This document shows, piece after piece, positions 36,001-46,922 of a stretch of DNA of 64,000 nucleotides (its first letter is position 1; each line of letters opens with the position of its first letter). Location of the stretch: contig NC_134397.1 in the NCBI RefSeq assembly GCF_050003625.1, positions 150,039,526-150,103,525 of the forward strand, written 5' to 3'. A model generated the notes under the pieces. The model had not been told where the DNA came from and made no database searches. It saw nothing but the letters and a program-made list of their open reading frames with translations. Source of the DNA: Haematobia irritans. Taxonomy: Eukaryota > Arthropoda > Insecta > Diptera > Muscidae. The position numbers and the translations under genes were made by a program.

Positions 36001-37263
36001 ACAGGTTAGCTAAAGTCCCCGGTCTAACAAAGAAAAACACATTTTTTGTCAAAATTCGTTTTTATTATTCCCTTTAAGAGCGATACAACGATTATAACGA
36101 CCTTCCAATTTTTTGATACCATTTTGGTACTACTCCTTCGGTTTTGCCTCAAAATATGCATCAGTATCGGCGATCATCTCTTCATTGCAGCCAAATTTTT
36201 CCCCTGCGAGCATCCTTTTGAGGTATGAGAACAAGAAAAAGTCGCTGGGGTCAGATCTGGAGAATACGGTGGGTGGGGAAGCAATTCGAAGCCCAATTCA
36301 TGAATTTTTGCCATCGTTCTCAATGACTTGTGGCACGGTGCGTTGTCTTGGTGGAACAACACTTTTTTCTTCTTCATATGGGGCCGTTTTGCCGCGATTT
36401 CGACCTTCAACGCTCCAATAACGCCATATAATAGTCACTGTTGATGATTTTTCCCTTCTCAAGATAATCGATAAAAATTATGCCATGCGCATCGCAAAAA
36501 ACAGAGGCCATTACTTTGCCAGCGGACTTTTAAGTCTTTCCACGCTTCGGAGATGGTTCACCGGTCACTGTCCACTCAGCCGACTGTCGATTGGACTCAG
36601 GAGTGTAGTGATGGAGCATGCATTGTCACATATCGACGGAAAAACTCGGGTGTATTACGAGTTAACAGCTGCAAACACCGCTCAGAATCATCAACACGTT
36701 GTTGTTTTTTGTAAAATGTGAGCTCGCGCGGCACCCATTTTGTACAGAGCTTCCGCATATACAAATATTGATGAATGATATGACCAACACGTTCCTTTGA
36801 TATCTTTAAGGTCACTGCTATCTCGATCAACTTCATTTTACGGTCATTCAAAATCATTTTGTGGATTTTTTGATGTTTTCCCTCGGGCGTCTACTGCGTT
36901 CACTGTCCTCTGTGCTCATTTCACCACGCTTGAATTTTGCATACCAATCAATTATTGTTGATTTCCATGAGGCAGAGTCCGGAAACTCATTATCAAGCCA
37001 AGTTTTTGCTTCCATTGTATTTTTTCCCTTCAGAAAACAGTATTTTATCAAAACACGAAAACATGAAATTCTTTTTTTCCCATTTTTTTTCACAATAACA
37101 AAAGTTGTTTCACAAAAGACGCTCCATCTCACAAACTAATTGACTTACAGACGTCAAATTTTGACACGAATCATTTGAAGGTTGATACTATGTAAAAATA
37201 ATATGCATTTAATACTAGCGATGCCATCTATGTGTCAGACCGGGGACTTATCAGCCAACCTGT
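36001..37263 (-). mobile_element. Himar1-like mariner element (copy 1)
   Basis: Inverted ends ACAGGTTAGCTAAAGTCCCC (left) and ACAGGTTGGCTGATAAGTCC (right, minus strand). TA target duplications lie at 35999-36000 and 37264-37265. Length 1263 bp against about 1.29 kb for intact irritans-group mariners. It is inserted in the SINE. Confidence 0.93.
36070..37083 (-). pseudogene. mariner transposase, irritans subfamily, inactive
   Basis: Blocks in order on the minus strand: N-terminal helix-turn-helix (WLDNEFPDS ... MKLIEIAVTLKISKERVGHI), the linker WVPREL, then second catalytic Asp in LFHQDNAPCH and third in YSPDLTP. The first catalytic block (MDETW) is destroyed by an 8-bp deletion, so the frame reads TMHAPSLHS. 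A further deletion after the RRPRE region and a one-base loss after YSPDLTP also shift the frame. Residues match the Himar1 group closely as I remember it. Confidence 0.88.
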
Positions 37264-38073
37264 TATCAGGCTCACTTAGACTATTTAGTCCATTGTGATA
37301 CCACATAGGTGAACTTCTCTCTTATCACTGAGTGCTGCCCGATTCCATGTTAAGGTCAATAACAAGGGACCTCCTTTTTATAGCCGAGTCCGAACGGCGT
37401 CCCACATTGCAGTGAAACCACTTAGAGAAGCTTTGAAACCCTCAGAAATGTCACCAGCATTACTGAGGTGGGATACTGCACCGCTGAAAAACTTTTTGGT
37501 GTTCGGTCGAAGCAGGAATCGAACCCACGACCTCGTGTATGCAAGGCGGGCATGCTAACCATTGCCCACGGTGGCTCCCCATTTTAGGACCATAAATTGG
37601 TATGTCGCAAATGGGGTGTATCTGTCGACGTTTTAATGTAGCCCCCATATATTTAGACCGATCTTCCGACTTTACTCCTTGGGCTTCCAATTTGCCTGAA
37701 ATTAGAAGAGGTATTTTAGGACCATCAAAATAGACCTACCTCCCGAATTTATTTCTGGGATGTCTAGAATCCGGGGGGTAAACATCTATAAAATTTAGAT
37801 TTCAAATCATATGAAACGCGTTATTCTATCGGATTTTCGAGCCTATTTTGACGAGATATTTATGATTCATTTAAAACTCAAACAAAACTGGGTCGCATCA
37901 ATCGAGAGTCTGATGTAGAAACTCTAAATGTAACTTCGGGAATATTAACGTTTGCTAGGGAGAATATCTGTCATCGAATCTACCTGAAATTCTGTTCTAT
38001 TCTACTTCCTTCATGGTGGTGGGTATTTAAGATTCGGCTGGGCCGAACTTAATGACGTATATTTATACTTGTT

Positions 38074-39105
38074 TTTTTTTTCTAGTCTTAATAGGCCTCT
38101 TGGCAATAGAATTTAATAAATTTCTTCATATACAATTTAAATAAATATTATTTACTCATAACCTAAAGAGTTTTCAAAATTGAGTACTTGTTCCATAATA
38201 CTATGATATATTGAACATTTCAATGCTAAAATACAAAAGTAAATTCCTAACAAAGAATTGAATAAATCGTTCTGATGTCAGTCGACATTCTTGATGTATT
38301 AGACAGTTCGGATTGTTACATATTCTTTTATGTAACACAAAACCATGGATAGTACATTGGGTTGGGCATATGAAAAAATAAAATATTTTTCCCAGAAAGT
38401 AAAAGTCTTGGATTGACCACATAAACTCAGCAAAAAAAAAATGTTTCGCATATTTTCCAAATGGTGGCAGTTACACAAGCCCAGCTCGCACAATATTTCC
38501 ATGGAAATGACTTCGCAAAATCCAATGTTCAAAAGGCCGTAATCTATTTTCTCATATCTTCGACTGCAGTAATGATTCACTTTTATTTTACCTCCCATAC
38601 ACCTCGCTTCTTCCTATTGAATTTTGAAATTTCCTTAAGGATGAAAATAAATTGAAGATGAATGCTCAGCCATTAGTTGTACTAACATGAATGAAAGAAG
38701 GATATTCTAGATTTACTCTTAACATTGAATCGAACTTAACGCATTATCTGTGATGATTACTTTTACGTATACGGAATTGTATTGCTACATCAGCACAACA
38801 AATGGCTGTGAAATATATTTTGAACATAAAAATCATTTCTTATTTCAATCCATCAACATTGGTTACCTTTGTATATAGATACCTTTTGTATAGATATGGA
38901 TGCATGTGCATGTTTTCTCCATTACATTTTTTATGTATTTCGTATTGCCTTTTATGGAATGGATAGAGGTTAATAAATTTCCTCCTGGTATCCTTAAGTA
39001 TTATTCCTGCAACAGTGTGGACAAATTTAAGACTTTGGTACTTTTTTAGCGAAAGCAGTGCCACGTGTCATCTGTGACAATTTGACAGCATTTCCAATCC
39101 TTTTT
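38074..39105. other. Unique sequence, no supported gene
   Basis: A/T-rich. The frames at 38201-38598 and 38461-38655 lack motifs or splice support. Confidence 0.45.
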
Positions 39106-39714
39106 ATACCCTCCACCATAGGATGGATGGTATATTAACTTTGTCATTCCGTTTGTAACACATCGAAATATTGCTCTAAGACCCCATAAAGTATATATAT
39201 CCTGGGTCGTGGTGAAACTCTGAATCGATCTAAGCATGTCCGTCCGTTCGTCTGCTGACATCACGCTAACTTCCGAACGAAACAAGCTATCGACTTGAAA
39301 CTTGGAGCAAGTAGTTGTTATTGATGTAGGTCGGATGGTATTGCAAATGGGCCATATCGGTCCACTTTTACGTATAGCCCCCATATAAACTGACCCTCAG
39401 ATTTGGCTTGCGGAGCCTTTAAGAGTAGCTTAGGTTAGGTTAGGTTAGGTGGCAGCCCGATGTAGCATATTTCATCCGATCTGCTTGAAATTTGGTACAT
39501 GGTGTTAGTATCTCGTCTCTAACAATCATACAAAAATTGGTCCATATCGGTCCATAATTATATATAGCCCCCATAAAAACCGATCGCCAGATTTGACCTT
39601 CGGAGCCTCTAAGAGGAGCAAAATTCATCCGATCTGGTTGAAATTTGATACATGGTGTTGGTATATATTCTTTAACAACCATGCAAAAATTGGTCCATAT
39701 CGGTTGATAATTAT
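39106..39714 (+). mobile_element. Helentron-like element, 3' truncated at an array
   Basis: ATACCCTCCACCATAGGATGG start, GTCCGTCCGTTCGTCTG near 39238, and about two 153-bp units, then a direct switch into the 29-bp array at 39715. A 32-bp piece of SINE tail (39430-39461) with TTAGG repeats and GGCAGCCCGAT is flanked by GTAGC on both sides. Confidence 0.85.
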
Positions 39715-39715
39715 C

Positions 39716-42086
39716 TTGACAAATATTCTATAGAAATAAAATGTTGACAAAGTTTTCTATAAAATAAAATTTTCTATAGAAATAAAATTTTGAAAAAATT
39801 TTCTATAGAAATAAAATTTTGACAAAATTTTCTATAGAAATAAAATTTGGACAAAATTTTCTATAGAAATAAAATGTTGACAAAATTTTTTATTGAAATA
39901 AAATTTTTACAAAAAATTTTATAGAAATAAAATTTTGACAAAATTTTCTTTAGAAATAAAATTTTGACAAAAATTTCTTTAGAAATAAAATTTTGACAAA
40001 ATTTTCTTTAGAAATAAAATTTTGACAAAATTTTCTTTAGAAATAAAATTTTGTAAAAATTTTTTATAGAATTAAGATTTTGACAAAGTTTTCTATAGCA
40101 ATAAAATTTTGACAAAATTTTCTATAGCAATAAAATTTTGACAAAATTTTCTATAGCAATAAAATTTTGACAAAATTTTCTGTAGAAATTAAAATTTGAC
40201 AAATTTTTCTTTAGAAATAAAATTTTGACAAAATTTTCTGTAGAAATTAAAATTTGACAAATTTTTCTTTAGAAATAAAATTTTGACAAATTTTTCTTTA
40301 GAAATAAAATTTTGCCAAATTTTCTATTGAAATAAAATTTTGCCAACATTTTCTATAGAAATAAAATGTTGACAAAATTTTCTATAGAAATAAAATATAA
40401 CAAAATTTTCTATAGAAATAATAGTATGACGAAATTTTCTATATAAATACAATTTTGGCAAACAAACATTTTCTCTAGCAATAACATTTTGACAGCATTT
40501 TCTATAGCAATAAAATTTTGACTAAATTTTCTATAGCAATAAAATTTTGACAAAATTTTCTATAGCAATGAACTTTTGACAAAATTTTCTATAGCAATAA
40601 AATTTTGACAAAATATTCTATAGCAATAAAATTTTGACAAAATTTTCTATAGAAATTAAAATTTGACAAAATTTTCCTTAGAAATAAAATTTTGACAAAA
40701 TTTTTTATAGAAATACAATTTTGACAACATATTCTATAAAAATTAAATTTTTACAAAATTTTTTATTGAAATAAAATTTTTACAAAAATTTTCATAGAAA
40801 TAAAATTTTTACAAAAATTTTTATAGAAATAAAATTTTGACAAAATTTTCTTTAGAAATAAAATTTTGACAAAATTTTCTTTAGAAATAAAATTTTGACA
40901 AAATTTTCCATAGAAATAAAATTTTTGACAAACTTTTCTATAGCAATAAAATTTTGACAAAAATTTCTATAGAAATAAAATGTTGACAAATATTTCTTTA
41001 GAATTACAATTTTAACAAAAATTTCTATAGAAATAAAATTTTAACAAAAATTTCTATAGAAATAAAATTTTAACAAAATTTTTTATAGGAATAAACTTTT
41101 GACAAAATTTTCTATATAAATAAAATGTTGACAAAAATTTCTTTAGAAATAAAACTTTAACAAAAACTTCTATAGAAATAAAATTTTAACAAAAATTTCT
41201 ATAGAAATAAAATTTTAACAAAATTTTTTATAGGAATAAACTTTTGACAAAATTTTCTATATAAATAAAATGTTGACAAAAATTTCTATAGAAATAAAAT
41301 TTTAACACAATTTTCTATAGGAATAAACTTTTGACAATATTTTCTATAGAAATACAATTTTGACAAATTTTTCTATAAGAATAAAATGTTAACAAATTTT
41401 TTCTATAAGAATAAAATTTTAACAAATTTTTCTATAGAGATAAAATTTTGACAAAATTTTCTATAGAAATAAAATTTTAACAAAATTTTTTATAGGAATA
41501 TTTTCACAACATTTTCTATAGAAATAAAATTTTGACAAAATTTTCTATAGAAATAAAAATTTGACAAAATTTTCTATAGAAATTAAATTTTGACAAAATG
41601 TTCTATATAAGTAAAATGTTGACAAAAATTTCTATAGAAATAAAATTTTAACAAAGTTTTCTATAAGAATAAAATTTTTACAAAATTTTCTATAGAGATA
41701 AAATGTTGACAAAAATTTCTTTAGAAATAAAATTTTAACAAAAATTTTTATAGGAATAAACTTTTGACAAAATGTTCTATATAAGTAAAATGTTGACAAA
41801 AATTTCTATAGAAATAAAATTTTAACAAAGTTTTCTATAGGAATAAACTTTTGGTAGTATTTTCTATAGAAATACAATTTTAACAAATTTTTCTATAACA
41901 ATAAAATTTTCACAAATTTTTCTATAAGAATAAAATTTTGACAAAATTTTCTATAGAGATAAAATTTTGACAAAATTTTCTATAAAAATAAAATTTTGAC
42001 AAAATTTTTTATAAGAATAAAATTTTCACAAAATTTTCTCTAGAAATAACATTTTGACAAAATTTTCTATAGAAATAAAATTTTGA
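39716..42086 (+). repeat. 29-bp minisatellite array (forward), large
   Basis: About 81 units with local sub-families (TTTCTTTAGAAAT, TATAGCAATAAAA, TATAGGAATAAACTTTTG) that recur in blocks near 41080-41260 and 41500-41880. It ends at TTTGACGAGTGGCAACCATGG, whose inverse is found at the edge of the 44-kb array. Confidence 0.95.
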
Positions 42087-42099
42087 CGAGTGGCAACCA

Positions 42100-42890
42100 T
42101 GGCTACATATAATTATGAACTGAAGTCAACAGGATCGGATTATATATGCTACCCTAAGGACCTCTAGAAGTCAAATCTGGGGATCGGTTTAAATGAGAAT
42201 ATACATAATTATGGACCGATTTTTGCATGGTAGTTCGACGTCACATATTTACATCGCGTACCAAATTTCAACCAGCTCGGGACTTCCAATGTTTGTTGCT
42301 GTTCACTTAAGCCTAAGCTTACGTTGGACTAACGGACTAATTTTGTCAGTCCGTTTGTAACACGTTGAAATATTGGTCTAAGACCCCATAAAGTATATAT
42401 ATTCTGGGTCGTGATGAAATTCTGAGTCGATCTTGCGATGTCCATCCGCCCGTCTGTTGAAATCACGCTAACGAGACAAGATATCGACTTGAAACTGTTT
42501 ACAAGTCGTTGTTATTGTGCACTGTGCACAAGTCGTTGTATTGCGAATGGGCCATATCGGTCCACTTTTACGTATAGCCCCCATATCAACGAACCCCCAG
42601 ATTTGCCTTACGGAGCCTCTTGGAGAAACAAATTTCATCCGATCTGGCTGAAATTTGATACATAGTGTTAGTATATAGCCTTTAACAACCATGCAAAACT
42701 TGTCCATATCGGTCAATAATTATATATAGCCACCATATAAACCGATCCCCAGATTTGACTTCCGGTGCTTCTTGGAGAAGCAAATTTCATCCGATTCGAT
42801 TACAGTTTTGTACGTTGAGTTAGTATATAGCCTATAACAACCATGCAAAAATTGATTAATATCGGTTTATAATTTAATATGGCCCCATAT
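42100..42890. mobile_element. Two Helentron-like fragments in opposite orientation
   Basis: 42100-42290 holds one to two 153-bp units in minus orientation. 42330-42890 has the conserved 5' block (CCGTTTGTAACACGTTGAAAT) and units in plus orientation, lacking both terminal hairpins. The frame at 42438-42665 is repeat translation. Confidence 0.75.
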
Positions 42891-43341
42891 AAATGGACTT
42901 TTGATGTTAGCCTTTTTCGAATTTTAGTGAAAAATATTTCTATAGTAATTCTGAGATTATGCATAGACAATGTTATATGTTTTAAAATTTATTTTTACAT
43001 GCTCTTGGTGAATATAATGTGTGTGTGTGTGAATTATTCGGTTCTACCGCAACTCAAAAATTTTAATTTTTTTTGAAAATTCAATTTTTCCAAATTTTTA
43101 AAAGGTTGAAAATTCCAAATAAAATAAATAAAATAAAAAAAATAATGGACCCACATTTTAATACTTGTTTCTTCTGAAAATACATTAGAGTACTGCAATT
43201 TAAAGCTACTACTAATAGCCCCCCAAGCTTTCTAAGAGATTTGAACCACATACTATTTTACAACCACATATCTGCATTGCGAATGCATAATCCAAATGAT
43301 TACACACACTATCTCAATATTTCTTTATTACACATTTACAG
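42891..43341. other. Intron upstream of the guanylyl cyclase terminal exon
   Basis: A/T-rich with a short GTGTGTGTGTG run near 43020. It ends in a strong polypyrimidine/acceptor (TTTATTACACATTTACAG) at 43341. Confidence 0.5.
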
Positions 43342-43735
43342 ATTACTTTGTCAAGAGATCAACCAGGATGATTCATTCAATTTGGAATATCGTGGTCCAG
43401 TTGTCATGAAAGGTAAACCAACACCGATGAACTGTTGGTTCTTAACACGTAATACCACCACAACTGGTAGTGCTGGAGGCAGTACAAGTGGAGCTGTTGA
43501 TTCTCCATTGCCACCACCAACACCGACAATAGTTAACCAGGCAACGACATTCACAACGGCGTCAAATGTTCAACAACAAAAACAACAACAGCCTCCCACA
43601 CCTGCAGTGAGGACATATGCATCTACATCACGTAAGACATCCAATACTAGCATTGCCTCTGAACCATCATCGTCGACATCGCCCTCGGCAACATCAACGG
43701 TTGAGGCTGCTGTTGGAACATCAACTGAAACATAG
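43342..43735 (+). CDS. Gycbeta100B: Soluble guanylyl cyclase beta subunit, C-terminal exon
   Basis: Last coding exon of the beta subunit of the nitric-oxide-sensitive guanylyl cyclase, which makes cyclic GMP in the cytosol as a heterodimer. The acceptor is ...TTTACAG|A. The exon reads (R)LLCQEINQDDSFNLEYRGPV then VMKGKPTPMNCWFLTR, matching the end of the cyclase catalytic domain of animal beta subunits (HRGPVSMKGKKEPMQVWFL pattern). Then follows about 90 residues of low-complexity tail rich in Ser, Thr, Pro and Gln, ending at TAG 43735. A long C-terminal extension fits the Drosophila Gycbeta100B orthologue, which is longer than mammalian beta1. The exon enters in phase 2: the preceding exon must end with AG of an Arg codon. 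No upstream exon was found. The in-frame Met at 43241 is in intron sequence and is not the start. Confidence 0.82.
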
Positions 43736-44164
43736 AATATGTGCAAAGAGTCATCCTGTTGCTGCTGAAATATACTCTAAAGAATGCGTTCCTTCAGCCA
43801 TGTGCAACAGCACATACAATTGCATGAAATATAAATTTCTTCTTCTGCAATTGCTCCTCCCAACGACCAGGTAATTTATTTTAATTCATCTTTGGTTGTA
43901 CTAAGTATGAACACATATATACAACTCACACACATATATTTAAATGTCCTCTCACTGATATACAAGCTTGCACTTTTATAGGAAAATTTTATATATTTCA
44001 CATGGCTAGAAACACTCACATTGAAGGCAATATTGATAATCTAAAAGTTTAATGAGCCACCACGGTTGCCACTCGTGCCAAAAATAATCTTCCACAATTG
44101 TAAGAACATTTTACTAAAAATTTCATAAATTTAATACAGCTTTATTTTGAAGTTTTTCGTCAAT
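43736..44164 (+). other. Probable 3' UTR and flank of the cyclase gene
   Basis: Sequence after the stop codon. No unambiguous poly(A) signal was fixed. At 44055-44100 a segment CCACGGTTGCCACTCGTGCC and AAAAATAATCTTCC leads into the array. It is the inverse of the array end at 42088. Confidence 0.45.
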
Positions 44165-45926
44165 TTTTTGTGATTAGTAAAAAATTTTGTCAAAATTTTA
44201 TTTCTATAGAAAAAAATTTCAAAATTTTATTTCTATAGAACATTTTGTTACAATTTTATTTCTATCGAATTTTTTTTTTTTTAATTTTATTTCTACAGAA
44301 AATTTTGTCAAAATTTTATTTGTATAGAAAAATTTTGTCAAAGTTTTATTTCTATAGAAGTTTTTGTCAAAATTTTATTTCTATAGAAAATTTTGTTAAA
44401 ATTTTGTTTCTATAGAAAATTTTGTGCAATCTGTATTTCTATAGAAAATTTTGTCAAAATTATATTTCCTTAGAAAATATTGTCCCGAATTTACTTCTAT
44501 AGAAAATTTCCCAAAATTTTATTTCTGTATAAAATTATTTCAAAAGTTTATTCCTATAGAAAATTTTGTCAAAAATTTACTTCTAAAGAAAATATTGTCA
44601 CAATTTTTTTCTATAGAAAATTTTATCAGAATGTTATTTCTACAGAAAATTTTATCAAAATTTTATTTCCATAGAAAATCTTGTCAACATTTTATTTCTA
44701 CAAAAAAGTTTATCAAAACTTTTACTTGTATAGAAAATTTTATTAAAATTGTATTTCGACAGAAAATTTTGTCAAAATTTTATTTCTATATAATATTTTA
44801 TCAAAATTTTATTTCTATAGAAAATTTTGTCAAAATTTTATTTCTATAGAAAATTTTGTCCAAAAATTTTATTTCTATATAAAATTTTGTCAAAATTTTA
44901 TTTCTATAGAAAACTTTGTCAAAATTTTTACATCTATAAAAAAATTTTTGTGAAATTTTTATTTCTATAGAAGATGTCAAAATTTTATTTCTATAGAAAA
45001 TTTTGACAAAATTTTATTTCTATAGAAAATTTTGTTACAATTTTATTTTTATAGAAAATTTTTTCAAAAATTTATTTCTATAGAACATTTTGTTAAAATT
45101 TTATTTCTATAAAAATTTGTTTAAAATTTTATTTCTATAAAAAAATTTTTCAAAATTTTATTTCTATCGAAATTTTTTTTTAAATTTTATTTCTACAGAA
45201 AATTTTGTCAAAATTGTATTTGAATAGAGAAATTTTGTCAAAATTTTATTTCTATAGAAAATTTTGTGCAAACTGTATTTCTATAGAAAATTTTGTCAAA
45301 ATTATATTTCCTTAGAAAATTTTGTCAAAATTTTATTTCCATAAAAAATTTTGTCAAAATTTTATTTCTATAGAAAATTTTGTCAAAATTTTATTTCTAT
45401 AGAAAATTTTGTTAAAATTTTGTTTCTATAGAAAATTTTGTAAAACTTTTATTTCTATAGAAATTTATCTCAAAATTTTATTTCTATACAAAATATTGTC
45501 ACGAATTTACTTCTATAGAAAATTTCCCAAAATTTTATTTCTGTATAAAATTATTTCAAAAGTTTATTCCTATAGAAAATTTTGTCAAAAATTTACTTCT
45601 AAAGATAATTTTGTCACAATTTTTTTCTATAGAAAATTTTATCAGAATGTTATTTCTACACAAAATTTTATCAAAATTTTATTTCCATAGAAAATCTTGT
45701 CAAAATTTTATTTCTACAACAAAGTTGATCAAAACTTTTACTTGTATAGAGAATTTGATTAAAATTTTATTTCTATAGAAAATTTTGTCAAAATTTTATT
45801 TCTATAGAAAATTTTGTCAAAATTTTATTTCTATAGAAAATTTTGTTAAAATTTCATTTCTATAGAAAAATTTTTTTTAAAAATTTATTTCAATAGAACT
45901 TTTTGTTAAAATTTTATTTCTATAAA
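44165..45926 (-). repeat. 29-bp minisatellite array (reverse orientation)
   Basis: The unit is now the complement (TTTTATTTCTATAG then AAAATTTTGTCAAAA). About 60 units. Part of it (44400-44740) is an older relative of the exactly duplicated block that follows. The 132-codon frame at 44451-44849 is repeat translation: three 29-bp units encode 29 residues. Confidence 0.95.
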
Positions 45927-46058
45927 AATTTTTTTTCATTCGTTTTGTTTTGTTATTGTTGGTTTTTGTTCTTTAATCATTGTTGTTGTTTTTTTTTATT
46001 TCAGCTTAAACCCATACATTGACTAAACTATAAGTGCAGCTTAACCAACAGAGGAAAA
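45927..46058 (+). mobile_element. Arm of the hammerhead element, without ribozyme (copy 5)
   Basis: Contains TTGTTATTGTTGGTTTTTG, TTATTTCAGCTTAAACCC and CTTAACCAACAGAGGAAAAG, then returns directly to the array. The ribozyme and right arm are missing. Confidence 0.8.
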
Positions 46059-46790
46059 GAAAAAAAAAATTGTCAAAATTTTATTTCTATAGAAGTTTTT
46101 GTCAAAATTTTATTTCTATAGAAAATTTTGTGCAAACTGTATTTCTATAGAAAATTTTGTCAAAATTATATTTCCTTAGAAAATTTTGTCAAAATTTTAT
46201 TTCCATAAAAAATTTTGTCAAAATTTTATTTCTATAGAAAATTTTGTCAAAATTTTATTTCTATAGAAAATTTTGTTAAAATTTTGTTTCTATAGAAAAT
46301 TTTGTAAAACTTTTATTTCTATAGAAATTTATCTCAAAATTTTATTTCTATACAAAATATTGTCACGAATTTACTTCTATAGAAAATTTCCCAAAATTTT
46401 ATTTCTGTATAAAATTATTTCAAAAGTTTATTCCTATAGAAAATTTTGTCAAAAATTTACTTCTAAAGATAATTTTGTCACAATTTTTTTCTATAGAAAA
46501 TTTTATCAGAATGTTATTTCTACACAAAATTTTATCAAAATTTTATTTCCATAGAAAATCTTGTCAAAATTTTATTTCTACAACAAAGTTGATCAAAACT
46601 TTTACTTGTATAGAGAATTTGATTAAAATTTTATTTCTATAGAAAATTTTGTCAAAATTTTATTTCTATAGAAAATTTTGTCAAAATTTTATTTCTATAG
46701 AAAATTTTGTTAAAATTTCATTTCTATAGAAAAATTTTTTTTAAAAATTTATTTCAATAGAACTTTTTGTTAAAATTTTATTTCTATAAA

Positions 46791-46922
46791 AATTTTTTTT
46801 CATTCGTTTTGTTTTGTTATTGTTGGTTTTTGTTCTTTAATCATTGTTGTTGTTTTTTTTTATTTCAGCTTAAACCCATACATTGACTAAACTATAAGTG
46901 CAGCTTAACCAACAGAGGAAAA
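46791..46922 (+). mobile_element. Arm of the hammerhead element, without ribozyme (copy 6)
   Basis: Same sequence as 45927-46058, carried by the 864-bp duplication. Confidence 0.8.

Larger units (their letters stand above)
35979..37582 (-). mobile_element. tRNA-derived SINE, full length, split by a mariner
   Basis: Two parts, 35979-36000 (3' tail) and 37264-37582, are flanked by TTTAGGACCAT at 35968-35978 and 37583-37593. Read on the minus strand the head carries tRNA-like promoter boxes: box A-like TGGGCAATGGTTAGC and a perfect box B GGTTCGATTCC. The body follows and the family tail is CTAACCTAACC-like. Length without the insertion is about 340 bp. Confidence 0.88.
35246..38073 (+). mobile_element. 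Helentron-like element (type 2) with SINE and mariner nested inside
   Basis: The 5' end is at about 35246 (AATTAGAATGGTGACGGGGG), directly abutting the previous element head to head. Type 2 153-bp units follow, and the 3' end has hairpin TTCGGCTGGGCCGAA and TTTATACTTGTT at 38073. A SINE with target duplication interrupts it between 35978 and 37583, and a mariner interrupts the SINE at 36001-37263. Confidence 0.85.

Noticed and set aside
37909..37930. CTGATGTAGAAAC as a further hammerhead core
   Set aside because: There is no stem II between CTGATG and GAAAC and no pairing stem I.
39430..39461. TTAGG repeats as an insect telomere remnant
   Set aside because: The motif is the 3' tail of the SINE, followed by GGCAGCCCGATG, and flies lack TTAGG telomeres.
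43241..43341. Met at 43241 as the start of the cyclase-like protein
   Set aside because: The residues before RLLCQE have no similarity to cyclases and a strong acceptor lies exactly where similarity begins, so this is intron.
44451..44849. Long Phe/Tyr/Lys/Ile-rich open frames in the 29-bp arrays (also 3409-3678, 48787-49170, 54186-54440 and others)
   Set aside because: They are translations of the minisatellite: three 29-bp units give a 29-residue pattern (KFYFYRKFCQNFISIENFVK) on whichever strand lacks stops. No start context, splice sites or independent conservation.
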